The translations under genes were made by a program, and so were the position numbers. From positions 83,989 through 147,988 of the forward strand of contig JBOGCH010000044.1 of NCBI GenBank assembly GCA_051656645.1: a DNA stretch of 64,000 nucleotides, written 5' to 3'. Below the pieces are notes generated by a model, which saw only the letters and a list, made by a program, of their open reading frames with translations, was not told where the DNA came from and searched no databases. Numbering within the stretch: the first letter of the stretch is position 1; the number at the start of each line of letters is the position of its first letter. Below, in pieces: positions 54,260 through 63,400 of the stretch. The stretch is from JBOGCH01 sp051656645. Lineage in GTDB: Bacteria > Bacteroidota > Bacteroidia > Bacteroidales > Marinifilaceae.

Positions 54260-54263
54260 TAAA

Positions 54264-54584
54264 ATGATTGTAACTACAACACCTTCTATTGAAGGCAAAC
54301 AAATTATTCAGTATTACGGAATCGTATCGGGCGAAACAATTATTGGCGCCAATATGTTCCGTGATTTATTTGCCTCTATTCGCGACATTGTAGGGGGGCG
54401 TTCCTCATCATATGAGCAAGTCCTTCGCCAAGCCAAAGATTGTGCACTAAAAGAGTTAGAAGAGAGTGCATTGCGCATGGGAGCTAATGCCGTTGTTGGC
54501 GTTGACTTGGATTATGAAACTGTGGGCAGCAACGGAAGTATGCTAATGGTTACCGCAAGTGGTACTGCAGTGCGTATAGTTTAA
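54264..54584 (+). CDS. YbjQ family putative heavy-metal-binding protein
   Basis: A 106-residue protein of the YbjQ/DUF74 family. IVTTTPSIEGKQIIQYYGIVSGETIIGANMFRD and LRMGANAVVGVDLDYE are diagnostic; members form small cytoplasmic pentamers. No metal role is proved. Last gene of the cyd operon. A 20-bp hairpin follows. Confidence 0.93.
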   Translation: MIVTTTPSIEGKQIIQYYGIVSGETIIGANMFRDLFASIRDIVGGRSSSYEQVLRQAKDCALKELEESALRMGANAVVGVDLDYETVGSNGSMLMVTASGTAVRIV

Positions 54585-54633
54585 TGCAAATTTCTAAATA
54601 GACATAAATGAATGGGCTTTGCCAAATTCATGA

Positions 54634-54677
54634 ATAACTAAAAAAGTCCATCTTTTCAGATGGACTTTTTTAGTTAT
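54634..54677. terminator. Bidirectional terminator between ybjQ and purM
   Basis: A 20-bp perfect stem (54634-54653 with 54658-54677) around TTTC, A-rich on one side and T-rich on the other; serves both convergent units. Confidence 0.9.
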
Positions 54678-54689
54678 ATATACTAGTTC

Positions 54690-55859
54690 TTAGTATGTAA
54701 ATTCACCAAACTCACTACGAATTGTTAGTTTGTTTTCATCGGCTGCATGACAACGACCAATGATACGTGCTTCAACACCAAACTCTTCCGAAATTTTCAT
54801 AATATCGGCAGCAATGTCTTCGCTAACATAGATTTCCATACGGTGTCCCATATTGAAAACTTTATACATTTCTTCCCATGGCGTGTTGCTTTGTTCCTGA
54901 ATTAGTTTAAACAACGGAGGCACCGGGAACATATTATCCTTAACAATGTGCATGTTGTGTACAAAGTTCATTACTTTGGTTTGCGCTCCACCTGAACAGT
55001 GAATTAAACCATGTATTTGATGACGGTACTCATCAAGAATACGTTTCATGATAGGGATATATGTACGTGTTGGCGATAATACCAATTTTCCTGCATCGAT
55101 ACCTAAGTTTTCAACTTCGTCTGTCAGTTTACAACCACCAGAGTATACAAGTTCGGCAGGTACGCTATTGTCATAGCTCTCAGGGTATTTCTCTGCCAAA
55201 TATTTGGCAAACACATCATGGCGAGCAGAAGTTAGCCCGTTAGAACCCATACCACCATTATATTCTGTTTCATAAGTTGCTTTTCCTGCAGAAGCAAGCC
55301 CAATGATTACGTCTCCGTCTTGGATTTTCTCATTTGTAATCACATCTTCGCGTTTCATACGGCAAGTAACCGTACTGTCAACAATAATGGTACGCACAAC
55401 GTCGCCCACATCGGCAGTTTCGCCACCTGTTGAATGGATGTTAACACCCAATTCGCGGTACTGTGCAAGTAACTCCTCGGTTCCGTTAATTAGAGCCGAT
55501 AGTACTTCTCCTGGAATAAGGTTTTTATTTCGTCCGATAGTTGAAGACAAAAGAATATTGTCCACTGCTCCCACACAAAGTAAATCGTCAATGTTCATGA
55601 TTAAAGCGTCCTGAGCAATTCCTTTCCACACTGAAAGATCGCCTGTCTCTTTCCAATACATATATGCAAGAGATGATTTGGTACCTGCTCCGTCAGCGTG
55701 CATAATATTGCAATACTCCTCATCACCCCCTAAATAGTCGGGGATAACTTTACAGAAAGCATTTGGGAAAATCCCTTTGTCAATGTTTTTAATTGCGTTG
55801 TGCACATCTTCTTTTGAAGCGGATACGCCACGTTTGTTGTATCTTTCGTCTTTTCTCAT
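54690..55859 (-). CDS. purM: Phosphoribosylformylglycinamidine cyclo-ligase (AIR synthase), Bacteroidetes type
   Basis: A 389-residue AIRS-family enzyme that closes the imidazole ring of purines from FGAM and ATP. The N-terminal part has the family glycine-rich segment IMHADGAGTKSSLAY (about 53-67), MNIDDLLCVGAVDNILLSSTIGRN (about 89-112), and HSTGGETADVGDVV; the C-terminal AIRS_C domain has LIHCSGGAQTKVMNF and MGHRMEIYVS. It is longer than the E. coli enzyme, as is the rule in Bacteroidetes. CAAAAGTA at 55912-55919 (TACTTTTG on its strand) is a plausible -7 box. Divergent from uraA. Confidence 0.85.
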   Translation of the reverse strand: MRKDERYNKRGVSASKEDVHNAIKNIDKGIFPNAFCKVIPDYLGGDEEYCNIMHADGAGTKSSLAYMYWKETGDLSVWKGIAQDALIMNIDDLLCVGAVDNILLSSTIGRNKNLIPGEVLSALINGTEELLAQYRELGVNIHSTGGETADVGDVVRTIIVDSTVTCRMKREDVITNEKIQDGDVIIGLASAGKATYETEYNGGMGSNGLTSARHDVFAKYLAEKYPESYDNSVPAELVYSGGCKLTDEVENLGIDAGKLVLSPTRTYIPIMKRILDEYRHQIHGLIHCSGGAQTKVMNFVHNMHIVKDNMFPVPPLFKLIQEQSNTPWEEMYKVFNMGHRMEIYVSEDIAADIMKISEEFGVEARIIGRCHAADENKLTIRSEFGEFTY

Positions 55860-55949
55860 ATAAAATAAAAATAAACTTAATTATCCCTGCAAAGGGCGTG
55901 ATTACAAGCGACAAAAGTATAAAATAAAATGGGATTAAAAAAATTGTAT

Positions 55950-55957
55950 TACCTTTG
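55950..55957 (+). promoter_or_regulatory. Candidate -7 element of uraA
   Basis: TACCTTTG fits TAnnTTTG and lies 21 bases before the ATG at 55979. It also overlaps an in-frame upstream start at 55955, which is therefore unlikely to be used. Confidence 0.5.
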
Positions 55958-55978
55958 TGGTGCAAAAAACAGAAATCC

Positions 55979-57220
55979 ATGAATAATTATCAAAACTTGT
56001 CTCCTGTACAACGTACCATTGTGGGTGTACAGTTCCTTTTTGTGGCATTTGGTGCCACTGTGCTTGTACCACTACTTGTGGGTTTTAGCACATCAATCGC
56101 GTTATTTGGCGCAGGTGTCGGAACATTAGTTTTCCATTTAATTACTAAAGGTAAAGTGCCTATTTTTCTAGGCAGTAGTTTTGCTTTTATCAGTCCAATT
56201 ATTTTAGCAACCGAGATGTATGGAATGGGCGGAACACTTTGCGGTTTAATTGCCGTTGGGGGTGTTTACGGTGCCATGAGTTTGCTTATCAAGATGAGAG
56301 GTACTGATTTTATAAAGAAACTTTTCCCTCCTATTGTTGTAGGTCCTGTTATTGTTCTTATTGGTTTGTCCTTGGCACCCACAGGTGTTAAAATGGCAAG
56401 CGAGAATTGGATCCTTGCAGGTATTGCTTTAGCCACTGCTGTTGGTGTTTCAATGTTTGGAAAAGGATTATTAAAACTTATTCCTGTATTTAGCGGAATA
56501 ATTGTAGGATATTTGGTTGCATTATTCTTCTTTGATATTAACCTTGAAGGTGTAGCAAGCGCGTCTTGGATTACACTTCCTGATTTTCAGTTGCCAGAAT
56601 TTTCATGGCAAGCCATTCTGTTTATGATCCCGGTAGCTATTGCTCCTGTTATTGAACATATTGGCGATGTATATACTATTAACTCTGTAGCGAAAAAGGA
56701 TTTTGTTAAGGATCCTGGTCTGCACCGCACTATGTTAGGAGACGGTGTAGCTTGTATGATTTCAGGATTTATTGGCGGTCCTCCCGTAACAACCTATTCT
56801 GAAGTTACAGGTGCTATCCAATTAACAAAAATTACCGATCCTGCAGTTATCCGTATTGCAGCTATTACTGCTATCCTATTCTCTGTACTTGGAAAAGTAA
56901 GTGCTGTGTTACAAACAATTCCTGGAGCTGTATTGGGAGGTATTATGTTATTATTGTTCGGAACTATTGCTTCTGTAGGTATTAATAACATGATCCAGTC
57001 AAAGTTAGATCTTACTGATACACGTAACATAATCATCTCATCAATAATACTAACAATTGGTATTGGTGGAGCTGTGTTACAAATTGGAGACTTCACATTA
57101 GCAGGTATTGGGTTAGCTGCTGTGACAGGTGTTATTTTAAATCTTATCCTTCCTCATACAAAAGTTGAGAAGGAAGTAAAGAAAGAGAAAAAAGCTGTTA
57201 GAGAAGAAGCTGAAGCTTAA
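55979..57220 (+). CDS. uraA: Uracil/xanthine permease
   Basis: A 413-residue inner-membrane NCS2 transporter of about 14 helices, starting MNNYQNLSPVQRT; the upstream frame start at 55955 lies inside the promoter and would add eight residues. VPIFLGSSFAFISPI (about 58-72), PVAIAPVIEHIGDVYTIN (about 220-237, with the substrate Glu) and GGPPVTTYSEVTGAI are NCS2 motifs closest to UraA. It imports uracil with protons. The Lys/Glu-rich C-terminus (EKEVKKEKKAVREEAEA) is cytoplasmic. Opposite the purM gene, an association with nucleotide metabolism. Confidence 0.92.
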   Translation: MNNYQNLSPVQRTIVGVQFLFVAFGATVLVPLLVGFSTSIALFGAGVGTLVFHLITKGKVPIFLGSSFAFISPIILATEMYGMGGTLCGLIAVGGVYGAMSLLIKMRGTDFIKKLFPPIVVGPVIVLIGLSLAPTGVKMASENWILAGIALATAVGVSMFGKGLLKLIPVFSGIIVGYLVALFFFDINLEGVASASWITLPDFQLPEFSWQAILFMIPVAIAPVIEHIGDVYTINSVAKKDFVKDPGLHRTMLGDGVACMISGFIGGPPVTTYSEVTGAIQLTKITDPAVIRIAAITAILFSVLGKVSAVLQTIPGAVLGGIMLLLFGTIASVGINNMIQSKLDLTDTRNIIISSIILTIGIGGAVLQIGDFTLAGIGLAAVTGVILNLILPHTKVEKEVKKEKKAVREEAEA

Positions 57221-57232
57221 ATTATAGCATAT

Positions 57233-57270
57233 AATCCCATATTACATCCATTTGTAATATGGGATTTTTT
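57233..57270 (+). terminator. Rho-independent terminator after uraA
   Basis: A 14-bp perfect stem (57233-57246 with 57253-57266), a 6-base loop and a run of T. Confidence 0.9.
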
Positions 57271-57298
57271 TATCCATTCGTTTTTAAAACTATGCAAT

Positions 57299-57892
57299 AT
57301 GAAACGCGAATTTGGCGGTAGTGTTATTTTAAATCCTGTACCCGTTGTATTGGTTACCAGTAAAAACGCTGAAGGTAAAGACAATGTATTTACAGTGGCT
57401 TGGACCGGAACTATTTGTTCTAAACCACCTATGCTGTATATATCTATACGTCCGGAACGGTTATCCTATGAGTATATTGAGCAAACACGGGAGTTTGTTA
57501 TTAATATGCCATCTGTAAACTTAACACGCGAAACTGATTTTTGTGGTGTACGCGGAGGTAGAAATATTGATAAAATAGCTGAATGCGGATTTACATTATT
57601 ACCGGGTAGTCACGTCAATGTTGGTCGGATTGCAGAGTGTCCCGTCAATATTGAGTGTAGAGTAAAGGAAATTGTGAAACTTGGAACGCATGACATGTTT
57701 GTTGCAGAGGTACTTGGCTCGCATGTTGATGAAACTCTTATAGATGAAAAAGGAAAAATACATCTTGAACAGGCAGATTTAATTGCTTATAGTCATGGTG
57801 AATATTTTAAACTGGATAATCAAGCGATTGGTACATTTGGTTACTCCGTAATGAAGAAAAGTACTTTACGTAAAAAAATGCGTAAGAAATAG
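57299..57892 (+). CDS. Flavin reductase family protein (FMN-binding split barrel)
   Basis: A 197-residue protein of the flavin reductase/FMN-binding split-barrel family. NPVPVVLVTSKNAEGKDNVFTVAWTG (about 12-37) and PPMLYISIRPERLSYEYIEQTREFVINMPS (about 43-72) are the conserved core, and NVGRIAECPVNIEC is the FMN-side strand. Reaction could be NAD(P)H-dependent flavin reduction or use of FMN as cofactor; the partner oxygenase is not in this window. The C-terminal tail is basic (MKKSTLRKKMRKK). A 34-bp perfect hairpin follows. Confidence 0.87.
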   Translation: MKREFGGSVILNPVPVVLVTSKNAEGKDNVFTVAWTGTICSKPPMLYISIRPERLSYEYIEQTREFVINMPSVNLTRETDFCGVRGGRNIDKIAECGFTLLPGSHVNVGRIAECPVNIECRVKEIVKLGTHDMFVAEVLGSHVDETLIDEKGKIHLEQADLIAYSHGEYFKLDNQAIGTFGYSVMKKSTLRKKMRKK

Positions 57893-57903
57893 ATTAGATT
57901 CTA

Positions 57904-57979
57904 CAATAACACACCAAAAAAGCATAGCTTATCTATCTCTATATGGATAGATAAGCTATGCTTTTTTGGTGTGTTATTG
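57904..57979. terminator. Very long perfect-stem terminator (34 bp)
   Basis: Bases 57904-57937 pair perfectly with 57946-57979 around an 8-base loop. T-rich and A-rich stretches inside the stem give a terminator shape in either direction. Confidence 0.85.
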
Positions 57980-58343
57980 AGTTATAGTTCACATCTTATC
58001 TTAAGATAATCACCACAAATTTCAGCAACATTTATTTGAACATATTAACAATACAAGCTGAATTGTCTTGATATCTCGCTTCAATGACGTAACAAATAAG
58101 TAAATTTCGATAACAAATAAGTAAAATAAGTGCATTTACGACAAAAAAGCCGTTTAATCTAACATAATTTCTCTCAATATATAGAAACTAGCAAACACCT
58201 TTATTATTAGGGATTACACCTTACCAGATTGTCAAATAATTGATAATATAATATTTGCGTCAAAATATATCTATTTACACATACTCTATTATTTTAATAG
58301 CATATACTTTTGATTACGTATTTTATATTAATATTAATCAATT
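57980..58343. other. Intergenic region before the BACON-MACPF operon
   Basis: AT-rich sequence without an ORF. A promoter candidate at 58229-58257 is the only signal I see. The region is similar in style to the leader of the fimbrial operon (35769-36109) but not obviously related in sequence. Confidence 0.5.
58229..58257 (+). promoter_or_regulatory. Possible promoter of the DUF3575/DUF3868/MACPF operon
   Basis: TTG at 58229-58231 and AATATTTG at 58250-58257 with an 18-base spacer; the -7 box deviates from TAnnTTTG in the first base. The start codon is 87 bases downstream. Confidence 0.4.
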
Positions 58344-58904
58344 ATGAGAAATTCTACAACAAGTAAAGGAATTGGACTGATGTGTCTAATTCTTCTATTT
58401 ACGTTCGCTGATGTTCGGGGACAAACTGTGGGCATCAAAACAAACCTGTTGGGATGGACCCTACCTATTATGAATATAGGCGTTGAAGCAGGTATAACGA
58501 ATAAGACCACAATAGAGGTAATGGGGTATTATAGTCCTTTTACTCTAAAAAACCACAAAACACGCAATTTAGCAGGAGTACAAGCCGAGTACAGATATTG
58601 GCTTGATTATAAGTTCTCCGGCTTCTTTACCGGCGTACACGCTCACGTAGCTAGCTACGACTGGGCATGGAAAGTTTACAGGTATAAGGGTATCTTATAC
58701 GGCGGTGGACTATCCTGTGGATATGCACTAATGCTAACTTCAAGATGGAATGTAGAGGGAACTGTCGGAGTTGGTTACACGCGCATCAATGCAAATGGCA
58801 ATCACAAATACAACAGATATGATGAAAGAGAAGTATTTCATCAGGCTGATAAAAACTACGTTGGTATTACTAAAGCCGGTATTAATGTTACCTACTTATT
58901 TTAA
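58344..58904 (+). CDS. DUF3575 outer-membrane protein, MACPF operon
   Basis: A 186-residue exported beta-barrel protein, paralogous to the one at 36110-36676. Signal peptide (LMCLILLFTFADVRGQ), the family motif VGIKTNLLGWTLPIMNIGVEAG, AEYRYWLDYKFSGFFTGVHAH and a barrel end TKAGINVTYLF with terminal Phe. In the other copy this family sits in a fimbrial operon; here it is the first gene before a DUF3868-like gene (nine bases apart) and a MACPF lipoprotein. It probably helps place surface proteins in the outer membrane. Confidence 0.85.
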   Translation: MRNSTTSKGIGLMCLILLFTFADVRGQTVGIKTNLLGWTLPIMNIGVEAGITNKTTIEVMGYYSPFTLKNHKTRNLAGVQAEYRYWLDYKFSGFFTGVHAHVASYDWAWKVYRYKGILYGGGLSCGYALMLTSRWNVEGTVGVGYTRINANGNHKYNRYDEREVFHQADKNYVGITKAGINVTYLF

Positions 58905-58913
58905 TTTATAATT

Positions 58914-60368
58914 ATGAAGAATATAATAATAGGATGCATTGGTATGCTGTGCGTTACCTTCACCGGATGTACCAATGTAAAGAAAATGACTCGCAATCCG
59001 CTTCCTAAAGTAAGTACGCAGCAACCTTATATTTTAGCTGGCAAAGGAGAAAACCTATGCTTAGACTTGGAAATTGAGATTCCGAAAGAATACACAAACA
59101 TGAATACAGGTATCATTGTTACGCCCGTAATTGCTGGTACCAACGGAGCAATGTATGAATGTCCAGATTATGTAGTTGAAGGATATATGCATAGACTATT
59201 CAATGAGCGACAAACAGCGTTAGCCAAAAAGAAAGCAGATAATATAGACAAGAATCACCGTCGCAATCGAAGAAAAGGTAATAATATTCAATACGTCTGT
59301 AATGTTCCATTTCAACCTTGGATGACCAACGCTCAAATATATGTTAAATTTAGAGGTAATGCATATTTAAAGAATCAGGCGTTGGGAGAAGCAAATGTTC
59401 AGTGTGGAATAAACAGTCTATCTCATTTAATAGAAACTGATTATGCTAAATTTCTTGTATGCAATTCATTAAATAGCCAGACTTTTACACCAATATACTT
59501 TGATCATAATAGTGATGTAGTAAAGGCATGTGGCAGAGGGAGAGAAATTAGAGAGAGAGTAAATGAAATAACAAAAGACAACGCTTCGTTCTCTCCGGTA
59601 TATTCTTTATTAATAAGTACATCACCAGAAGCTACGTTTCAATACAATGAACAGCTTGCAAAGCGAAGACTTGAGCAGACCGCTACATACTTATATGAAC
59701 ATGGCGTGGACGTAAACATGGAGAATTGCACATTTGATATTCAAGGATGGAATAAAATGATTGCATTACTGCGCGAAAGTAACCATGCAGATGCCGAAGG
59801 TATTGCACAAATAATTAATGAGGAAAATAATCTGGATAAACGCTTAAGTGTTATCAAAAAACGATTTCCACATACATATTCGCATATAGTGAAGGACATC
59901 TATCCAAAACTACGATATGCTCAAGTAACCATGCATAACCAAGCAGAGACAACACCATCTGAGCTTAGTCAATTAGTAGCTTCAAAGAAATATTCAGAAG
60001 CCTTACGTTGCGCTGAACAGTTTAAAAATAGCGAATGCAATCAAGAAACCCTGTTCACCAAGGCAATCCTTTATGCACTGAACAATCAGGAAGAGGAAGC
60101 AATACCGCTTTTAAAAGCACTGCTACCAATGAAAGAGGCTGAATATATTCTAGGTACCATTTATTTAAAAAATAACAATATTACCAAGGCTAATAAGTAC
60201 TTAGAGAATCACATGCGCATGAATAGCGCCATTGTAAAGGTATATCGTGGAGAAAATAGCGACGCTATGGACATTTTAAAATATATAGATAAGAATAATT
60301 CCGTCAACGAACTGATATCAATCATTAACGGCATTATAAACAACCAAGATATTGCAATTAAATTTTAA
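58914..60368 (+). CDS. DUF3868-like lipoprotein with OmpA-like and TPR regions
   Basis: A 484-residue lipoprotein (lipobox TGC at residues 17-19), whereas the paralogue at 36685 has a signal peptidase I site. The N-terminal part (about 35-185) is beta-rich like DUF3868, with a basic insert (KNHRRNRRKGN). Residues about 185-345 are OmpA-like: TPIYFDHNSDVV, then ISTSPEATFQYNEQLAKRRL; SPE occupies Ser237-Glu239, the same positions as in the paralogue. A helical TPR-like region follows (SELSQLVASKKYSEALRCAEQF). Likely a periplasmic/outer-membrane assembly partner of the DUF3575 protein and the MACPF lipoprotein. Confidence 0.75.
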   Translation: MKNIIIGCIGMLCVTFTGCTNVKKMTRNPLPKVSTQQPYILAGKGENLCLDLEIEIPKEYTNMNTGIIVTPVIAGTNGAMYECPDYVVEGYMHRLFNERQTALAKKKADNIDKNHRRNRRKGNNIQYVCNVPFQPWMTNAQIYVKFRGNAYLKNQALGEANVQCGINSLSHLIETDYAKFLVCNSLNSQTFTPIYFDHNSDVVKACGRGREIRERVNEITKDNASFSPVYSLLISTSPEATFQYNEQLAKRRLEQTATYLYEHGVDVNMENCTFDIQGWNKMIALLRESNHADAEGIAQIINEENNLDKRLSVIKKRFPHTYSHIVKDIYPKLRYAQVTMHNQAETTPSELSQLVASKKYSEALRCAEQFKNSECNQETLFTKAILYALNNQEEEAIPLLKALLPMKEAEYILGTIYLKNNNITKANKYLENHMRMNSAIVKVYRGENSDAMDILKYIDKNNSVNELISIINGIINNQDIAIKF

Positions 60369-60433
60369 CACACACTCTTGCTTTTGTACAGCACGAAAGA
60401 AGAATTAGAATATTAAAAATAACAATTCGATTT

Positions 60434-63400
60434 ATGAAACAGAATTCGATAAAATTAATAACCAACATACTTCTATGTATGTTTATTGGGCTTTTTTCTG
60501 CATGCCAGGAAGATGAAATTCCATTTATCTCCTTATCATCAGATTATCATCTTATAAATAACGATATCCAGAAAATTAGTTTCGACGTATATTCCAACAC
60601 AAATTGGGAAGTTGTGAGCAATGCTGATTGGTGTGAATTACAAACTAAAAGTGGAAGAAATAAAGGGATTGTAAATTTAGTAGTACAAGCAAATCCTGCA
60701 CCTACAGAGCGTACTGCAACGCTTCAAATAAGCGGTGGGTTTGGACTTGACGTTACTGTTACTATTAAACAATCCGGAACAAGCGGTATCCTTGACGTTT
60801 CAACGAAACAAATTGCTATGACCAAGGAGGGTGGAGAACACCAACTTACTGTAATAGCTAATCATGACTGGAAGGTTTCATCTTCCTCGCCATCATGGTG
60901 CCGAATTTCAAAAGAAAGTGGTTCACTTGTTGAGTCGTTCTCCGTTTTAGTTGATCCTAACGAGACCGGAGCTGAACGTCGTTCTGAAATTCTAATAATA
61001 TCCGAAATTGAAGGAAAACATTTTACACAAAAAGTCCTTGTTAATCAATCTGCATCAAATGCATCTCTAATTGTTTCACCAATGGATTTAGCCATAAATA
61101 ACGAAACTAGAGAAATAGCATTGACAATTGTAAGTAATGAAAGTTGGAAAGCAACAACTACTGAAAGTTGGTGTATCCCTGTAACAACAGATGGCCAAGG
61201 TGACGCAACAATAGCAATCAATGTAGAAGAAAATACCACCGGACAAGCTCGTACAGGTGTTATCACTGTTACAACAACCAACAATGGTGACGTTGCTATC
61301 TCAACATTTACCCTATCACAAAGTGCTACCAAGCATTTCTTTGCTACCGGAACAGAAAAAATAGATGTGTCAGCACAAGGTGGACAATCAGTTATTCACA
61401 TTACAGCTAACATTGACTGGAAATTAACATTACCTAATAAGGAAATGGTATCTTTCGTGGACGATAAGATTGTTGAACAAGGTATTGAAAGCAAAGAAGT
61501 AATTATTAATGTTCAACCAAATACAACCGGAAAAGCACGCGCTGTAACAATTAAAGCTATAGCAACTTTGCCTGACGGTACAATTATAGAGAAAGACATT
61601 ACTGTAAACCAAGAAGCTCAAAACAGCGGACTAGTTGTATCTCCTAACTATAAAGTAATCAAAAAAGCGGGAGAAGAATTTACTGTAAATGTTATTGCAG
61701 AAGGTCAATGGCAAATTGCTAGCGATAAATTAGCACAATGGGTTACTGTAAGCACAACTGAAGGAAATGCAGACGGAGAATTTACAATTACAGTTGCCGA
61801 AAACGTAACTACAGACGAGAGAGAAACAGAAGTAGTGGTATTTACCGGAGCTGAAAATGGAGAACGTATCACTCAAACCATTAAGATTAAACAGTCGGCA
61901 TACGAACAATCTATTACATTAACTCCTTCATCTCTTGAAATGAGTACTTTCCAAATAGAAGCAAAAGCAATTGTGGAAAGTAGTGACATTGTTGAACTTA
62001 TTATCATAGACGATAGTTGGTGCACAGCAACGCTTACTGATAACGTAATTACAGTAACAGCAACACCAAATATGACGGCAACAGACCGTACTGCAACTAT
62101 CCTAGTTAAAGCTACTAGTGAAAACGGCGATGTGGTTAGCGAATCACTTACCGTGACTCAACAAGCTGGAAGTGGTAAACTTATTGAATTTAACGAAGAT
62201 AATTTTGAGCTTAGCCATAAAACTGAGAAAACAGTAGTAACTGTTACAACTGTAGGGAATTGGGAAATTGTAAACTTCGAAGAGATACCAAACTGGTTTA
62301 CTATTGATGTTCCGGCAACAAATCAAGGAAGTTCAATTATCAACATTCAAACATCTGAGAATAAACACTCTTCTCCACGTAAATTCACATTGGTATTCCG
62401 TTCAGAATATAGCGATGAACTGTACACATTAAATATTTATCAAGACGCTAATCCGGACGTGGTTGGAGTTAATTATCTGTATTTAGGAAAAGGATATGAT
62501 GCATCCAAAGAATATGCTAATGCAAAATGTACTAAGGCGCCTGTACTTGATTGGGAATTACTGACATTAAATGGTCATGTTGCCGATATACTTACGTCAG
62601 ATGAAACCAATGAACATGTGATCATGGGTAAGACTCTTGAAGAATATGAGAACAATCTTTCTTTCAAGGCTGGCATAAGCGGTTCTGTTGCCGGATTTAC
62701 TGCATCTATTGAATCAAATTTCTCCACAGGAACATTATCTTCTGCTGAGAATAGTTTCGCAACAAAACGATTGATTTGTCAAAAACAAGTTATTAAATTG
62801 TATGAAAGTGTACTAGCAAATGATTTGGATGAATGCCTTTCATCAGAATTTATAAATGATCTTGAAAGGTTAAGCAATGATGAGCAATGGACAGCCGCAA
62901 GATTTGTGGACAAATATGGCACTCATGTTGTTACTGGTTTCGTATTAGGTGGTGCATTAGAATATTCTATGACTGCAGATGTAACATCGTTGACCAATAC
63001 AGAGGACTTCGGAATAGCAGTTGGTGCTGGATTTGAACTTGCAGGTTATGGAGGTACTGCTGAAACTGGTTTTAATACGTTTAATTCTGTCAAAACAGCA
63101 AGTTCTAACTTTGAGGCTAAGCTGATATGTAAAGGTGGGGATTCTCAATATACAACAAATGATGAAAAAGCATCTCCAGAAGCATTTACTAATTGGCTAA
63201 CAAGCTTAAATGAGCCACAAAAATGGGTAATGATTGATTATGCAGGTTCTGCTATGATCCCAATTTATGAATTCATAAAAGATAAACCAACAAAGGATGC
63301 TATTAAAAATGCTGTTGAAAGTGTTTTAAAAGGTTATCCTCTTGAAGATCAAAAATCAACTCATAGAGTTTTAACCTTAAATGCAATTAAACTCCATACA

